Shown here piece after piece: positions 37,337 to 46,334 of a stretch of DNA of 64,000 nucleotides; the first letter of the stretch is position 1; every line of letters begins with the position of its first letter. This DNA is from Mycolicibacterium lutetiense (GTDB lineage Bacteria > Actinomycetota > Actinomycetes > Mycobacteriales > Mycobacteriaceae), in contig NZ_JAGIOP010000002.1 in the NCBI RefSeq assembly GCF_017876775.1, forward strand, positions 1,922,001 through 1,986,000, written 5' to 3'. Below the pieces are notes generated by a model, which saw only the letters and a program-made list of their open reading frames with translations, was not told the origin of the DNA and made no database searches. A program made the position numbers and the translations under genes.

Positions 37337-38938
37337 TCACCCGGGCGCCTTCTTGCTTGCGGGATCAAGCCCGAAAACCTTCACCTCGGCTGCCTTGCCT
37401 TTCACGGCATGTCTTCCCCGGTCGGCCAGTCCGGTCGGACGAGACACCAAGGCGTCCAACGTCTGCTGGGTGAGCAAGATCGCGTCGCCTGTGGTCTTGG
37501 TGAGCTGTTCGACACGGGCGGCCACATTGACGGTGTCACCGATCAGCGTGAATTCAAGCTTGCCTCCGCCGCCGATGGTGCCCGCGATCACCACACCGGT
37601 ATTGATGCCGATCCCGATCCGAAGGCCACCGTCGAATCGTTCGCCGACGATCCGCTGAATCGTCACGGCGGCGCTCACCGCCGCATCGGCATGGTGCGCA
37701 AGGTCATTCGGGGCACCAAAGACCGCCAATGCACCGTCGCCGAGGAACTTGTTCACGTGCCCGCCGGCATCGACGACCGCAGGCACCACGATCTCGAACA
37801 GCGCATTGAGCTGGGCAACGGTGTCCTCGGCACTGTTGGCCTCGGCGAACGGTGTGAAATCGCGGACGTCGACGAACGCGACCGTCACCTCACGACGCTC
37901 ACCGGCGAACACATCGTCACCCTGCTCAAGCAGCCGTGCCGCCAAAGCCGGGTCGACATACGTCCCGAATGCCGCTTGGAGGCGTTGCCGCTCGGCCAGT
38001 CCCGCCTGCATTCGGTTGAACGAAGCCGACAGGGCTCCCAGATCGTCGTCCTGAACCACCGGCAGACGTTGGCTGTAGTCACCGACGGCAACCCGATCGG
38101 TCCCCTCGGCGAGATCGCGGATCGGTCGCAAGAAGGGCGAGATCGTCATGACCGCGACCGGCCCGGCAATCAGCATCAATGCGCACCCGATGACCACGGA
38201 CACGACGGGATCCTCGCGGGCGCGATCGATCACGGACGCTGTGAGCGCGGCCCCGGTGGCGAATGCCAACGCCATCGCGAGCATGGTGATGTTGGACCAC
38301 GTGGCAAAAGTCGGGTGCGAGCGCGGTAGCGCGTCGCCGATTCCCGTGTCACCGGCGATGGCGGTCCGCACCGGCCGCAGCGATCCCTCACTGAAGCTGT
38401 GCACACCGAACACCCCGACGGCCACTCCGTACACGGCACCGACAACCCCGTACTGGACCAGCCTCCCCCCGGTCGCCCCGACCATCGCGGCGACAACGAC
38501 GCCCAGGCACGGGGCCCACACCACATCGGTCGCCAGCACTCGGGCCGTCGTCCTCCGCCCGTAGCTGAAGGTGGCGCGGAGCACCTCCATCGGATCGACC
38601 TCGTGCCCTGCTGCCCACTTTTCAATCAGGCGCAACGGCTTCGAGCCGGGCAGAACCAATAGGTAAACGCGCACCAGCATGGCGACACAGCCGATGACGG
38701 CCGCCTCGACGTAGCGGTCGGACCCCTCGAAGGCGACGATGAGCAACGGGTAGGCGAGGTATACCGACAGCCCCGCGGCGTATACCAGCGCGCAGACCGC
38801 CCACGAATACACCGGTCCGTACCGATCCCACACCCATTGAAAGATCCGGTCCATGTCGAAACAAAACACCCGCGGGCTGGTGCCCGGCGGTGTTTTCCGC
38901 TCCACAGCCTGTAACTCGCTCGGCGGGCGGGACGACAT
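37337..38938 (-). CDS. membrane-bound class III adenylate/guanylate cyclase with HAMP domain
   Basis: This is a 533-residue protein with six transmembrane helices between about residues 42 and 268. A HAMP linker (PFLRPIRDLAEGTDRVAVGDYSQRLPVVQDDDLGALSASFNRM, about 269-310) precedes the catalytic domain at about 350-520. Metal Asp357 (VAFVDVRDF) and Asp401 (NKFLGDGALAVFG) are present, with Lys397 for purine recognition, and IGDTVNVAARVEQ carries the transition-state Asn and Arg. It is of the same architecture as the M. tuberculosis Rv1318c-Rv1320c group. It should make cAMP from ATP; the input signal is unknown. Confidence 0.9.
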   Translation of the reverse strand: MSSRPPSELQAVERKTPPGTSPRVFCFDMDRIFQWVWDRYGPVYSWAVCALVYAAGLSVYLAYPLLIVAFEGSDRYVEAAVIGCVAMLVRVYLLVLPGSKPLRLIEKWAAGHEVDPMEVLRATFSYGRRTTARVLATDVVWAPCLGVVVAAMVGATGGRLVQYGVVGAVYGVAVGVFGVHSFSEGSLRPVRTAIAGDTGIGDALPRSHPTFATWSNITMLAMALAFATGAALTASVIDRAREDPVVSVVIGCALMLIAGPVAVMTISPFLRPIRDLAEGTDRVAVGDYSQRLPVVQDDDLGALSASFNRMQAGLAERQRLQAAFGTYVDPALAARLLEQGDDVFAGERREVTVAFVDVRDFTPFAEANSAEDTVAQLNALFEIVVPAVVDAGGHVNKFLGDGALAVFGAPNDLAHHADAAVSAAVTIQRIVGERFDGGLRIGIGINTGVVIAGTIGGGGKLEFTLIGDTVNVAARVEQLTKTTGDAILLTQQTLDALVSRPTGLADRGRHAVKGKAAEVKVFGLDPASKKAPG

Positions 38939-38981
38939 ACAGGTCAGCGCGGTCCCGACGTCTCACCGCGCCTGAAAGGAG

Positions 38982-39524
38982 ATGCCGATGCCGAAACATT
39001 GGCCTCGTGCAGTGGCCGCGGCCGGTGCAGCCACGGCAGCACTGGCCGTCCTGACTGCCGCCCCGGCTCACGCCGGGCCGCTGCCCAGTTTCTGTGTGCC
39101 GTCCAACCCCGTCGACAACGTCTGCACAACACGGCTGACATCCGTGACGGCCGACGTGATCGACGGCACGATCACCGGGACGCCGGTCGGCGGCGGGTCA
39201 GCAATCACCCTTGCGGGACAAGCGGATGCGTACCTGAAATCGGCCGGATTCGGTGACACACCGCCGGATCCGGTTCAAGAATGGGACGCCTCGATCGACA
39301 GGGTCGGTGACCTCGACACCTCCCCCTCCGACCCCAATTGGTACGGCAACGCCAAGGCCCGGGTGTTCCTGCCCAGGACCCTCAATGAGCTGGCCACCAA
39401 GTTTCCGCCGGACAGCATTGTGGTCCAGTTCGTAGCCGACGACACCCGGCCGGACGCACTCCGGTTGGTGTCCATTCAGCCGACCGCTACGCCCGATCCT
39501 GCGCCAGCCCGGACAGGTGCTTGA
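38982..39524 (+). CDS. secreted protein of unknown function
   Basis: This is a 180-residue protein with a clear signal peptide (WPRAVAAAGAATAALAVLTAAPAHA, cleavage after about residue 31). The mature part of about 150 residues has two Cys near its N-terminus (FCVPSNPVDNVCTT) likely forming a disulfide, and ends in a disordered Pro/Ala-rich tail. GAAAGGAG lies just upstream. It is divergent from the cyclase gene, and its stop overlaps the convergent SRPBCC gene by 38 bases. No family was recognised. Confidence 0.6.
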   Translation: MPMPKHWPRAVAAAGAATAALAVLTAAPAHAGPLPSFCVPSNPVDNVCTTRLTSVTADVIDGTITGTPVGGGSAITLAGQADAYLKSAGFGDTPPDPVQEWDASIDRVGDLDTSPSDPNWYGNAKARVFLPRTLNELATKFPPDSIVVQFVADDTRPDALRLVSIQPTATPDPAPARTGA

Positions 39525-39966
39525 GCGAGTTGTCCAGGTGTTGCCGGTCGAACGGCGGGAACTCGATCTCTTCGCGAAGCGCGGGCGGCACCGCCGACCA
39601 GTCGTACGTCAGGGTGACGTTCGTCCGGTCGTCGCCGCGCGGCTCAAGGTCATAGCGCCAGACCCAGCCGCCGAACTCGATGTTGGCATCGTCAGCGCCC
39701 TGGCCCGGCAGCCACGCAATCGCCCGCGGCGGCTCGAAAACCTCGACCCGGTTGGCCATCTCGTAGTGCATGCCGCCGTAGTTGTCGTGGTACATCGCCA
39801 TCCGGAAGATCTGGCCGACCTCGGTCAGCGGCTTGCCGTCGAGCGACTCCCGAACCCAGCCGGTGCCGTCGATCGCCTGATGGGTGGTCGGGTCGGCGAG
39901 TACCGCGAACACGGTGTCGGCCGGCGCGTTGATGGTGCATGCGGCGGTCATGGTTTCGTCAGACAT
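39487..39966 (-). CDS. SRPBCC (START-like) lipid-binding fold protein
   Basis: This is a 159-residue protein of the polyketide-cyclase/SRPBCC superfamily. The N-terminus MTAACTINAPADTVFAVLADPTTHQAIDGTGW and later FEPPRAIAWLPGQG and GWVWRYDLEPRGDDRTNVTLTYDW follow the helix-grip pattern, which encloses a hydrophobic ligand. Many mycobacterial paralogues exist with unknown ligands. It is monocistronic, convergent with the secreted protein gene. Confidence 0.8.
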   Translation of the reverse strand: MSDETMTAACTINAPADTVFAVLADPTTHQAIDGTGWVRESLDGKPLTEVGQIFRMAMYHDNYGGMHYEMANRVEVFEPPRAIAWLPGQGADDANIEFGGWVWRYDLEPRGDDRTNVTLTYDWSAVPPALREEIEFPPFDRQHLDNSLKHLSGLAQDRA

Positions 39967-40021
39967 ACCCGTACCGACCGCCGGCGGCTCAGAAACTCAT
40001 CGAGCCTGCAACCCGCGTGAA

Positions 40022-40408
40022 CTAGGGCAGCTGACCCGCCAACTCGCGCGCATAGTCAACTTCATCGCTGACATCTAGAACTGTGTCAGCGTGCGTCGCC
40101 GGAATCATCGTCGAGTGACAGAAACCGTCGCCCTGGACCGTGACCTGAATAAACCCAACCTGCCGCACGTCCTTCGCCAGCAGGAGAAGGAGCCCCAGCA
40201 GGCAGAACAAGGAACCCACGATCGCAAGAATGACCCTACTGGTCGAGAGGTGCTCTTCGGAGGTGGACAGGTCCGTGACCGACCACTCGGTTCCACGGAT
40301 CGGAAATTGGCCGATCGGCGTCGATATCCAGTACTGCGAAACAGCAATATCACCGATCGTCGTCAACCACTCGTCAGAACTATCGGCGTCGACCAAGGGC
40401 TCCCCCAT
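40022..40408 (-). CDS. single-pass membrane protein of unknown function
   Basis: This is a 128-residue protein. An N-terminal polar stretch of about 58 residues precedes one helix at about 60-80 (VILAIVGSLFCLLGLLLLLA). A C-terminal domain of about 45 residues (GFIQVTVQGDGFCHSTMIPA) ends DEVDYARELAGQLP. It looks like a short-form membrane protein in which both ends could contact partners. No family was recognised. It is divergent from the HabA-like gene at 40501. Confidence 0.55.
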   Translation of the reverse strand: MGEPLVDADSSDEWLTTIGDIAVSQYWISTPIGQFPIRGTEWSVTDLSTSEEHLSTSRVILAIVGSLFCLLGLLLLLAKDVRQVGFIQVTVQGDGFCHSTMIPATHADTVLDVSDEVDYARELAGQLP

Positions 40409-40500
40409 AACGGGCGATTAAAGCACGTGGACGCGCACTGCAGCCGCAGGTTGACGATCAATCCGAGGCGCACGCGGTCACCCGTCCCTACAGTTCTGAC

Positions 40501-40902
40501 ATGCAGACACTGCTGTTCACCCTTGGCCTGGTCCTGTTTCTGATCGGCCTGCTCACCGGGTTCGCGGTGCCGACGCTGAAAAACCCGCGAATGGCGCTGT
40601 CGAGCCACCTCGAAGCGATTCTCAACGGCATGTTCCTCGTACTACTCGGGCTGCTCTGGCCATACATCCACTTGCCACACGCTTGGGCAGTTGTGGCAGT
40701 CGTACTCATCGTGTACTCCGCCTACGCGAACTGGCTGGCGACGCTGCTCGCCGCGGCATGGGGTGCCGGCCGCAAACTCGCGCCGATCGCAGCGGCCGAC
40801 CACCAGGCCTCCACGACAAAGGAACAGATCGTCAGCTTTCTGTTGGTATCCCTCTCGGTGTCGATCGTCGTGGGCGTCGGCATCGTCATCTTCGGGCTCT
40901 GA
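40501..40902 (+). CDS. hydroxylaminobenzene mutase-like membrane protein
   Basis: This is a 133-residue protein with four transmembrane helices. The first two carry LLTGFAVPTLKNPRMALSSHLEAILNGMFLVLLGLLWPYI, the characteristic sequence of the HabA/HabB hydroxylaminobenzene mutase family. That family rearranges hydroxylaminobenzene to aminophenol in pseudomonads, but mycobacterial members have no tested role. It ends 39 bases before the terminator at 40942. Before the island arrived it was probably the convergent neighbour of groEL1. Confidence 0.7.
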   Translation: MQTLLFTLGLVLFLIGLLTGFAVPTLKNPRMALSSHLEAILNGMFLVLLGLLWPYIHLPHAWAVVAVVLIVYSAYANWLATLLAAAWGAGRKLAPIAAADHQASTTKEQIVSFLLVSLSVSIVVGVGIVIFGL

Positions 40903-40941
40903 CGACGCTCCGTCGACACAGTGACGCGTAAAAGACGAAAA

Positions 40942-40969
40942 CACCCCCGGCCCAACCGGACCGGGGGTG
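40942..40969. terminator. bidirectional terminator, probably the original groEL1 terminator
   Basis: CACCCCCGG (40942-40950) pairs with CCGGGGGTG (40961-40969). On the minus strand a T-rich run (TTTTCGTCTTTT) follows. The loop and the second arm belong to the left copy of the 78-base direct repeat. It differs in the loop from the hairpin at 44027-44052. Confidence 0.75.
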
Positions 40970-41036
40970 TTTCGCGAAACGAACTCAGTGAGCGTGGCCG
41001 TGATGGCCGTGCCCGTGATCTTCTTCCTCGGCCGGC
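40959..41036. repeat. left copy of the 78-base direct repeat (displaced groEL1 3' end)
   Basis: It is identical base for base to 44042-44119. It contains half the terminator, the palindrome GTTTCGCGAAAC (40969-40980), the groEL1 stop and the last 51 or so coding bases ([14 protein letters not shown]). It is not attached to a groEL gene here; beyond 41036 the sequence is unrelated. This is the picture left by an element that integrates in the 3' end of a gene and restores it. Confidence 0.9.
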
Positions 41037-41239
41037 CTCATGCGGCGCCAGTCGCCCGCCCCGCCTCGTGGTCGCAGTGCCTCGTGGTCAACGCGCGGCC
41101 GCTGGTCGCGGGCCCTGGTACCCCAGGGGGTATCCACCTACCCGCACTCCCCGACCGGTCGGTAATGCGGCCGCCCTATCGTGTACGGGTTTCCAAGTCT
41201 TCAGCCGTATCGAGGCAGGAGACTCCCGGGAGAGCTTGG
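41037..41239. other. left edge of the groEL1 island, no gene seen
   Basis: These 203 bases lie between the left repeat and the uL23-like gene. They contain a repeated CCTCGTGGTC (41065 and 41081 region) and the perfect palindrome TACCCCAGGGGGTA (41119-41132). No ORF with coding character was found. The region may hold half of an attachment site or the terminator of the uL23 operon. Confidence 0.45.
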
Positions 41240-41713
41240 CTAATGGCCGGCTCCGAAAATGTCGATCGCCTTCTGCCCGGGGGCTAGTGTCACGATCGCT
41301 CGCTTAGTGCTCTTGCGCTGGCCATAGCCGGTACGGGTGCGCTTGCGTTTGCCACTGCGGTTAAGTGTGTTCACCGAAGCGACCTTGACACTGAAGATCT
41401 TCTCGACCGCAATCTTGATCTGCGTTTTGTTCGACTTCGGGTGCACGACGAACGTGTACACGTTGTCCTCAATCAGCGAGTACGACTTCTCTGAAACCAC
41501 TGGAGCCAAAATGATGTCGCGGGGGTCGGGTGCTATTGCTATGCCGGTTGGCCCCTCTATGCCTGGGCCTGGGCCTGGCGGGGTGCCCCATGGCGGTTTC
41601 TTCCCAGGATTCGGCCCTGGCGGCGGAGTCGTGGGCGGCGGCGTAGGCGACCTAGGCGGCAACCTCTTACCTCTCACCGTTCCCCCGCTGATTGTTTTGT
41701 CAGATTCAGACAT
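41240..41713 (-). CDS. ribosomal protein uL23 paralogue with proline-rich N-terminal extension
   Basis: This is 157 residues from ATG 41713. Residues about 63-157 are a complete uL23: [40 protein letters not shown], and the rRNA-binding loop [20 protein letters not shown], ending in a C-terminal [14 protein letters not shown]. Glu75 in VSEKS matches the uL23 glutamate that docks trigger factor and SRP at the exit tunnel. Residues 1-60 are not ribosomal; they are Pro/Gly-rich ([20 protein letters not shown]). Neither rplD nor rplB adjoins it, so it is not the S10-operon copy. It overlaps the upstream membrane-protein gene as TAATG. The frame is intact and conserved, so it is probably functional. 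Confidence 0.88.
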   Translation of the reverse strand: MSESDKTISGGTVRGKRLPPRSPTPPPTTPPPGPNPGKKPPWGTPPGPGPGIEGPTGIAIAPDPRDIILAPVVSEKSYSLIEDNVYTFVVHPKSNKTQIKIAVEKIFSVKVASVNTLNRSGKRKRTRTGYGQRKSTKRAIVTLAPGQKAIDIFGAGH

Positions 41714-42381
41714 TATTGAGTCGGGTTCACCTGTGTCCAAACAAGGGCAATCCAGATACCCAGCTGGAGTGCGCCAGTCCCGATCGCCGAAAAATAAATC
41801 CAACGAGCTTCGTTGAGGATCTTAATGTTCTTTTCGATATACCCGCCGTAGTACCAAGCTAAGTCATAGTACAGATGAGCCTCGGTATCGGTCGGGGACA
41901 CGTCGCGCAGTATGCCGTCCAGAATGTCTCGCGAACGCGAGACCACCGTGAGCTTAGTCTTGTTGGGAAACAACAGAATTAGTGTCAGTACCAACGTCAA
42001 ACCCAGTGTTATGGTGCCCGCGCCACACAGGATGTAGAAATCGAGCCCCCTATTGACCGCTGCCACCCCCTCCGAAGGACGCAAGGCGGTACCGACCAGG
42101 AATGCGGTAGCAGTTCCTGCGAAAGCTAAGAACTGCACAAGGCGCTGCCGAATCGCCGACAGTTCTTCGCTCTGTTGCTTCAGAGTGCGGACGGCTTCGT
42201 CGAACGCGATCTTGTAGAGCTTTGCCGATTCGTCCGTCTCTTTTTGGGCGGCCCTGCTCTGTTGGGCAAGCATTGCCGCCTGCGCGTTATCTGCCCCTGA
42301 AGGAGGTTGGCGTAGGCCAAGAATTCGACCGATGGAACGTCTCTGCTTTGGGTTTGGGCGGGGACCTATCTGGTGCGTCAT
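41713..42381 (-). CDS. three-helix membrane protein coupled to the uL23 paralogue
   Basis: This is a 222-residue protein. A basic, disordered start ([20 protein letters not shown]) and coiled coil (about 35-80) lead to helices at about 81-100, 114-138 and 194-215. Between helices 2 and 3 is a cytoplasmic segment (about 140-190) with [18 protein letters not shown] and [15 protein letters not shown]. The paired helices recall SLATT-type effector proteins, but I could not confirm a family. Its TAA overlaps the ATG of the uL23 paralogue, so they are translated together. A ribosome site AGAGG precedes the start. Confidence 0.65.
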   Translation of the reverse strand: MTHQIGPRPNPKQRRSIGRILGLRQPPSGADNAQAAMLAQQSRAAQKETDESAKLYKIAFDEAVRTLKQQSEELSAIRQRLVQFLAFAGTATAFLVGTALRPSEGVAAVNRGLDFYILCGAGTITLGLTLVLTLILLFPNKTKLTVVSRSRDILDGILRDVSPTDTEAHLYYDLAWYYGGYIEKNIKILNEARWIYFSAIGTGALQLGIWIALVWTQVNPTQ

Positions 42382-42791
42382 CTGCGACCCTCTTCTAGGG
42401 GGACGTACACCCTAAATTGTAGATTCGCAACTTGAACGAGAACTGAAAACCTGGCTTGATCATGCATTATGCCGCTCCCAAGCTCAAGAAAACATCTCCC
42501 AACCACCGTTGGTTGCCCGGTTGACAGTGACAGTAACCAAAATGTGACCGTACCGCTGGATACACGCTGGTCCAGACCCATTCTTTCTTCAACTAGTTCC
42601 GGTGCACGGCACTCGGATTCCGAGTCCGCCCCAAGCGCCGCGAGTTCAGTCGCGCGGACAGCTCGACATCTGGCGAGCAAGCAGTCCAGACAGGCGGCGA
42701 CGCAGACGCTGCTGATGCAGCCCGTGGGCTGCATTGGACGAAGTGTTTCCTAGCGCACGAGTTGGGCCGACTCTCGACGCTGGCAGACGTG
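42382..42791. other. promoter region of the membrane/uL23 operon; no gene seen
   Basis: On the minus strand, TACAAT (42421-42416) is a plausible -10 about 35 bases before the 42381 start. The rest (42430-42790) is unusually AT-rich for this genome and shows only short reading frames without coding character. It also serves as the 3' flank of the DUF2510 gene. Confidence 0.45.
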
Positions 42792-43199
42792 CTACTGGTC
42801 AAACATGCGCGAGATCTCGTTTCGCTTGTCCGACATCTCATTCTCGATGTAGATGGCGTTCACCAGAGCGAGCGCCAGCAGCACAGCCGCGACGATGCGT
42901 ACCCACCTCGCAGCACCCAGGAAGAAGGCGACAGCCGTACCGGCAGCCACGACGGCGACCCCGGTCCACACCGGACCCGATCCCGTCAGGAGGCTCACCG
43001 ATTGCATCGACATCACAAGCCCGATAACGACGAGCACGCAGACGCCGGCGGCAACAGCGGCTCGCTTGCCTTTGTTGGCGTTTTCCGTCGCGGTGGGTGT
43101 CGACGCTGGCCCAATCCACGCAGAGCCGTTCCAGTAGATCCGATTTCCGGCGTCAGACGGATCGGGATACCAACCCGGCGCGGGTTGCGGAGCGTTCAT
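42792..43199 (-). CDS. DUF2510 membrane protein
   Basis: This is a 135-residue protein. The DUF2510 motif is at the N-terminus (PAPGWYPDPSDAGNRIYWNGSAWIG, about residues 7-31). A linker and three helices follow at about 47-66, 78-97 and 100-118, then a charged tail (NEMSDKRNEISRMFDQ). DUF2510 is a small Trp-rich domain found in many actinobacterial membrane proteins, of unknown role. It lies inside the groEL1 island on the same strand as the uL23 pair. Confidence 0.75.
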   Translation of the reverse strand: MNAPQPAPGWYPDPSDAGNRIYWNGSAWIGPASTPTATENANKGKRAAVAAGVCVLVVIGLVMSMQSVSLLTGSGPVWTGVAVVAAGTAVAFFLGAARWVRIVAAVLLALALVNAIYIENEMSDKRNEISRMFDQ

Positions 43200-43681
43200 C
43201 GTGGGACCCCTTCTCTCAGACTGACGAGAGCGTAGACCCGCAGGGCGACAAGCTCAGGCCGATTATCTGGAATCGTCATGTTGAAAGGAGGCAAAGGCCG
43301 CCAAGCCCCGCTACCAGAGAACTCCGACATCGCTCGTGCCGATTTGCGGCGTGTCGTGCATGAATGTGTTTACATGTGGCGCATGATGAATGGCTTAGCT
43401 AATGATTCTCTGAGAATTCCATCGATGGGATTCCTACCCCTGGGTGTTGTCGTGACGCCGGGGTAAACTCGGCTAACGCAGCAAGCCCCAGGTCCGAATC
43501 CTGGGGAGGTTCCGGGCTCTGAGGCTTGTGCTTTTCTACGTGGTGGTAGGTAGCCAAACTATCAGGATTACGTGCGTTCCGTGTAATTACGCGGGTACGC
43601 CGTGACCGAAACTTAACCTTGCCCGCGTTACCGAGTCGCGTCACAATGGCGCGATTCTTTAACACAGGAAGAGGTACCACG
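43200..43681. other. gene-free part of the island with a tRNA T-arm-like hairpin
   Basis: No convincing gene was found in these 482 bases; a 62-codon frame at 43278 has no ribosome site or family. At 43486-43506 CCCCAGG-TCCGAAT-CCTGGGG is a perfect 7-bp stem with a loop that matches a tRNA T-loop except for one base (GTCCGAATC for GTTCGAATC). Upstream sequence does not fold into a tRNA, so it is a remnant or an unrelated hairpin. Confidence 0.4.
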
Positions 43682-43999
43682 GTGTACTTCGTCGTTGGAA
43701 ACGATACTGCCGGCAAGCCCACATGGTGGCTGTACAGCGGGAACCACAAGATGGTGGCGTGGGCCGGCGAGACGTTCTCGTCAACCGCAGCGGCAAAGAC
43801 TGCCGCCATCTCGTTCAGGGTGGGCGCTCGGACTGCTCGCTACGACGTCTACCAGGACTTCGGTAGCAACTGGCGCTGGCGCGCTTGGCGGTCGAGCGAC
43901 AAGGTGGCAGCGTCGGGCGAGTCGTTCTACAGCCAGTTCGAAGCTCAGCGGGCAGCTGACAACGTCCGCGACAACGCGGGCGGCGCGACCGGCCCGTAA
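43682..43999 (+). CDS. double DUF1508 (YegP-like) protein
   Basis: This is 105 residues from GTG 43682, with GGAAGAGG 6 bases upstream; ATG 43646 in frame would add 12 residues. Two tandem DUF1508 repeats are seen: VYFVVGNDTAGKPTWWLYSGNHKMVAWAGETFSSTAAAKTAAISF, and YDVYQDFGSNWRWRAWRSSDKVAASGESFYSQFEAQRAADNVR. The fold is a small alpha/beta unit like E. coli YegP, of unknown function. It is the only rightward gene of the island and ends just before the groEL1 terminator. Confidence 0.75.
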   Translation: MYFVVGNDTAGKPTWWLYSGNHKMVAWAGETFSSTAAAKTAAISFRVGARTARYDVYQDFGSNWRWRAWRSSDKVAASGESFYSQFEAQRAADNVRDNAGGATGP

Positions 44000-44026
44000 C
44001 GGCACAGCTGTCCAGATCAACGAAAG

Positions 44027-44041
44027 CACCCCCGGCCAAAT

Positions 44042-44052
<11 letters not shown>
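44027..44052. terminator. bidirectional terminator between DUF1508 gene and groEL1
   Basis: CACCCCCGG (44027-44035) pairs with CCGGGGGTG (44044-44052), with an 8-base loop CCAAATGA. T-rich sequence follows in both directions (TTTCG rightward, CTTTCG leftward). Its second arm belongs to the right copy of the 78-base repeat. Confidence 0.75.
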
Positions 44053-45759
<1,707 letters not shown>

Positions 45760-45771
45760 TTACACGAGTGA

Positions 45772-46071
45772 TTACTTGTTGACGACAGCCAGCACGTCAC
45801 GCGCGGAGAGGATCAGGTACTCCTCGCCGTTGTACTTGATCTCGGTGCCGCCGTACTTGCTGTAGATCACGGTGTCGCCCTCGGCAACGTCCAGGGGGAT
45901 CCGCTTCTCGCCATCCTCATCCCAGCGGCCGGGGCCAACTGCGACGACGGTGCCTTCCTGCGGCTTTTCCTTGGCGGTGTCCGGGATGACCAGACCGGAA
46001 GCGGTCGTGGTCTCGGCCGCGTTGGCCTGAACGAGGATCTTGTCCTCGAGTGGCTTGATGTTGACTGCCAC
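45772..46071 (-). CDS. groES: co-chaperonin GroES
   Basis: This is 99 residues from GTG 46071 ([15 protein letters not shown]); the upstream in-frame extension lacks family similarity. It caps the GroEL chamber. The mobile loop ([22 protein letters not shown]) and roof loop ([18 protein letters not shown]) are present. It is the first gene of the groES-groEL1 operon, with a CIRCE operator about 130 bases upstream. Confidence 0.97.
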   Translation of the reverse strand: MAVNIKPLEDKILVQANAAETTTASGLVIPDTAKEKPQEGTVVAVGPGRWDEDGEKRIPLDVAEGDTVIYSKYGGTEIKYNGEEYLILSARDVLAVVNK

Positions 46072-46203
46072 GATGGAAGCCCTCCACTTGTCGGGGTGTG
46101 GATCCGGGGGGATCCCCAGATGCCGGTTACCAGGTGTTCGGCAAGCGCCCGTGCCCTCGCTCCGTCGTCGCGGGTGCCGGCGCTGGGGCTGGCCGCATGC
46201 CAC

Positions 46204-46230
46204 CTAGCACTCTATACATGCGAGTGCTAG
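46204..46230. promoter_or_regulatory. CIRCE operator (HrcA) of groES-groEL1
   Basis: CTAGCACTC - 9 bases - GAGTGCTAG is the standard CIRCE inverted repeat. An extra half-site TAGCACTC follows at 46228-46235. HrcA binding here represses groES-groEL1 at normal temperature. Confidence 0.92.
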
Positions 46231-46318
46231 CACTCAAGGGTGGGCCTGTGCGGGCCACGCGAACTCGCTCAGGGCTGAATGACCCGTCGTCCGCCACCGT
46301 CGGCGAGATCGTGTATAT

Positions 46319-46334
46319 TCGAACATATGTTCGG
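46319..46334. promoter_or_regulatory. LexA (SOS) box overlapping the start of the DUF222/HNH gene
   Basis: TCGAACATATGTTCGG matches the mycobacterial LexA consensus except for the last base. The ATG of the gene (46327) lies inside the box. TATATT (46314-46319) is a good -10 placed so that transcription starts at or next to the ATG, suggesting a leaderless message that LexA shuts off. Confidence 0.85.

Noticed and set aside
41037..41239. Remains of rplB downstream of the uL23 paralogue
   Set aside because: No frame resembles the L2 start, so the gene was not copied as a block of the S10 operon.
42593..42841. 82-codon minus-strand reading frame upstream of the membrane/uL23 operon
   Set aside because: It overlaps the DUF2510 gene end, has no ribosome site and no recognisable domain.
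43450..43520. A complete tRNA gene
   Set aside because: Only the T-arm matches; no acceptor partner, D-arm or anticodon arm can be built upstream.
41037..44041. An integrase or recombinase gene in the groEL1 island
   Set aside because: No reading frame there shows tyrosine or serine recombinase motifs.
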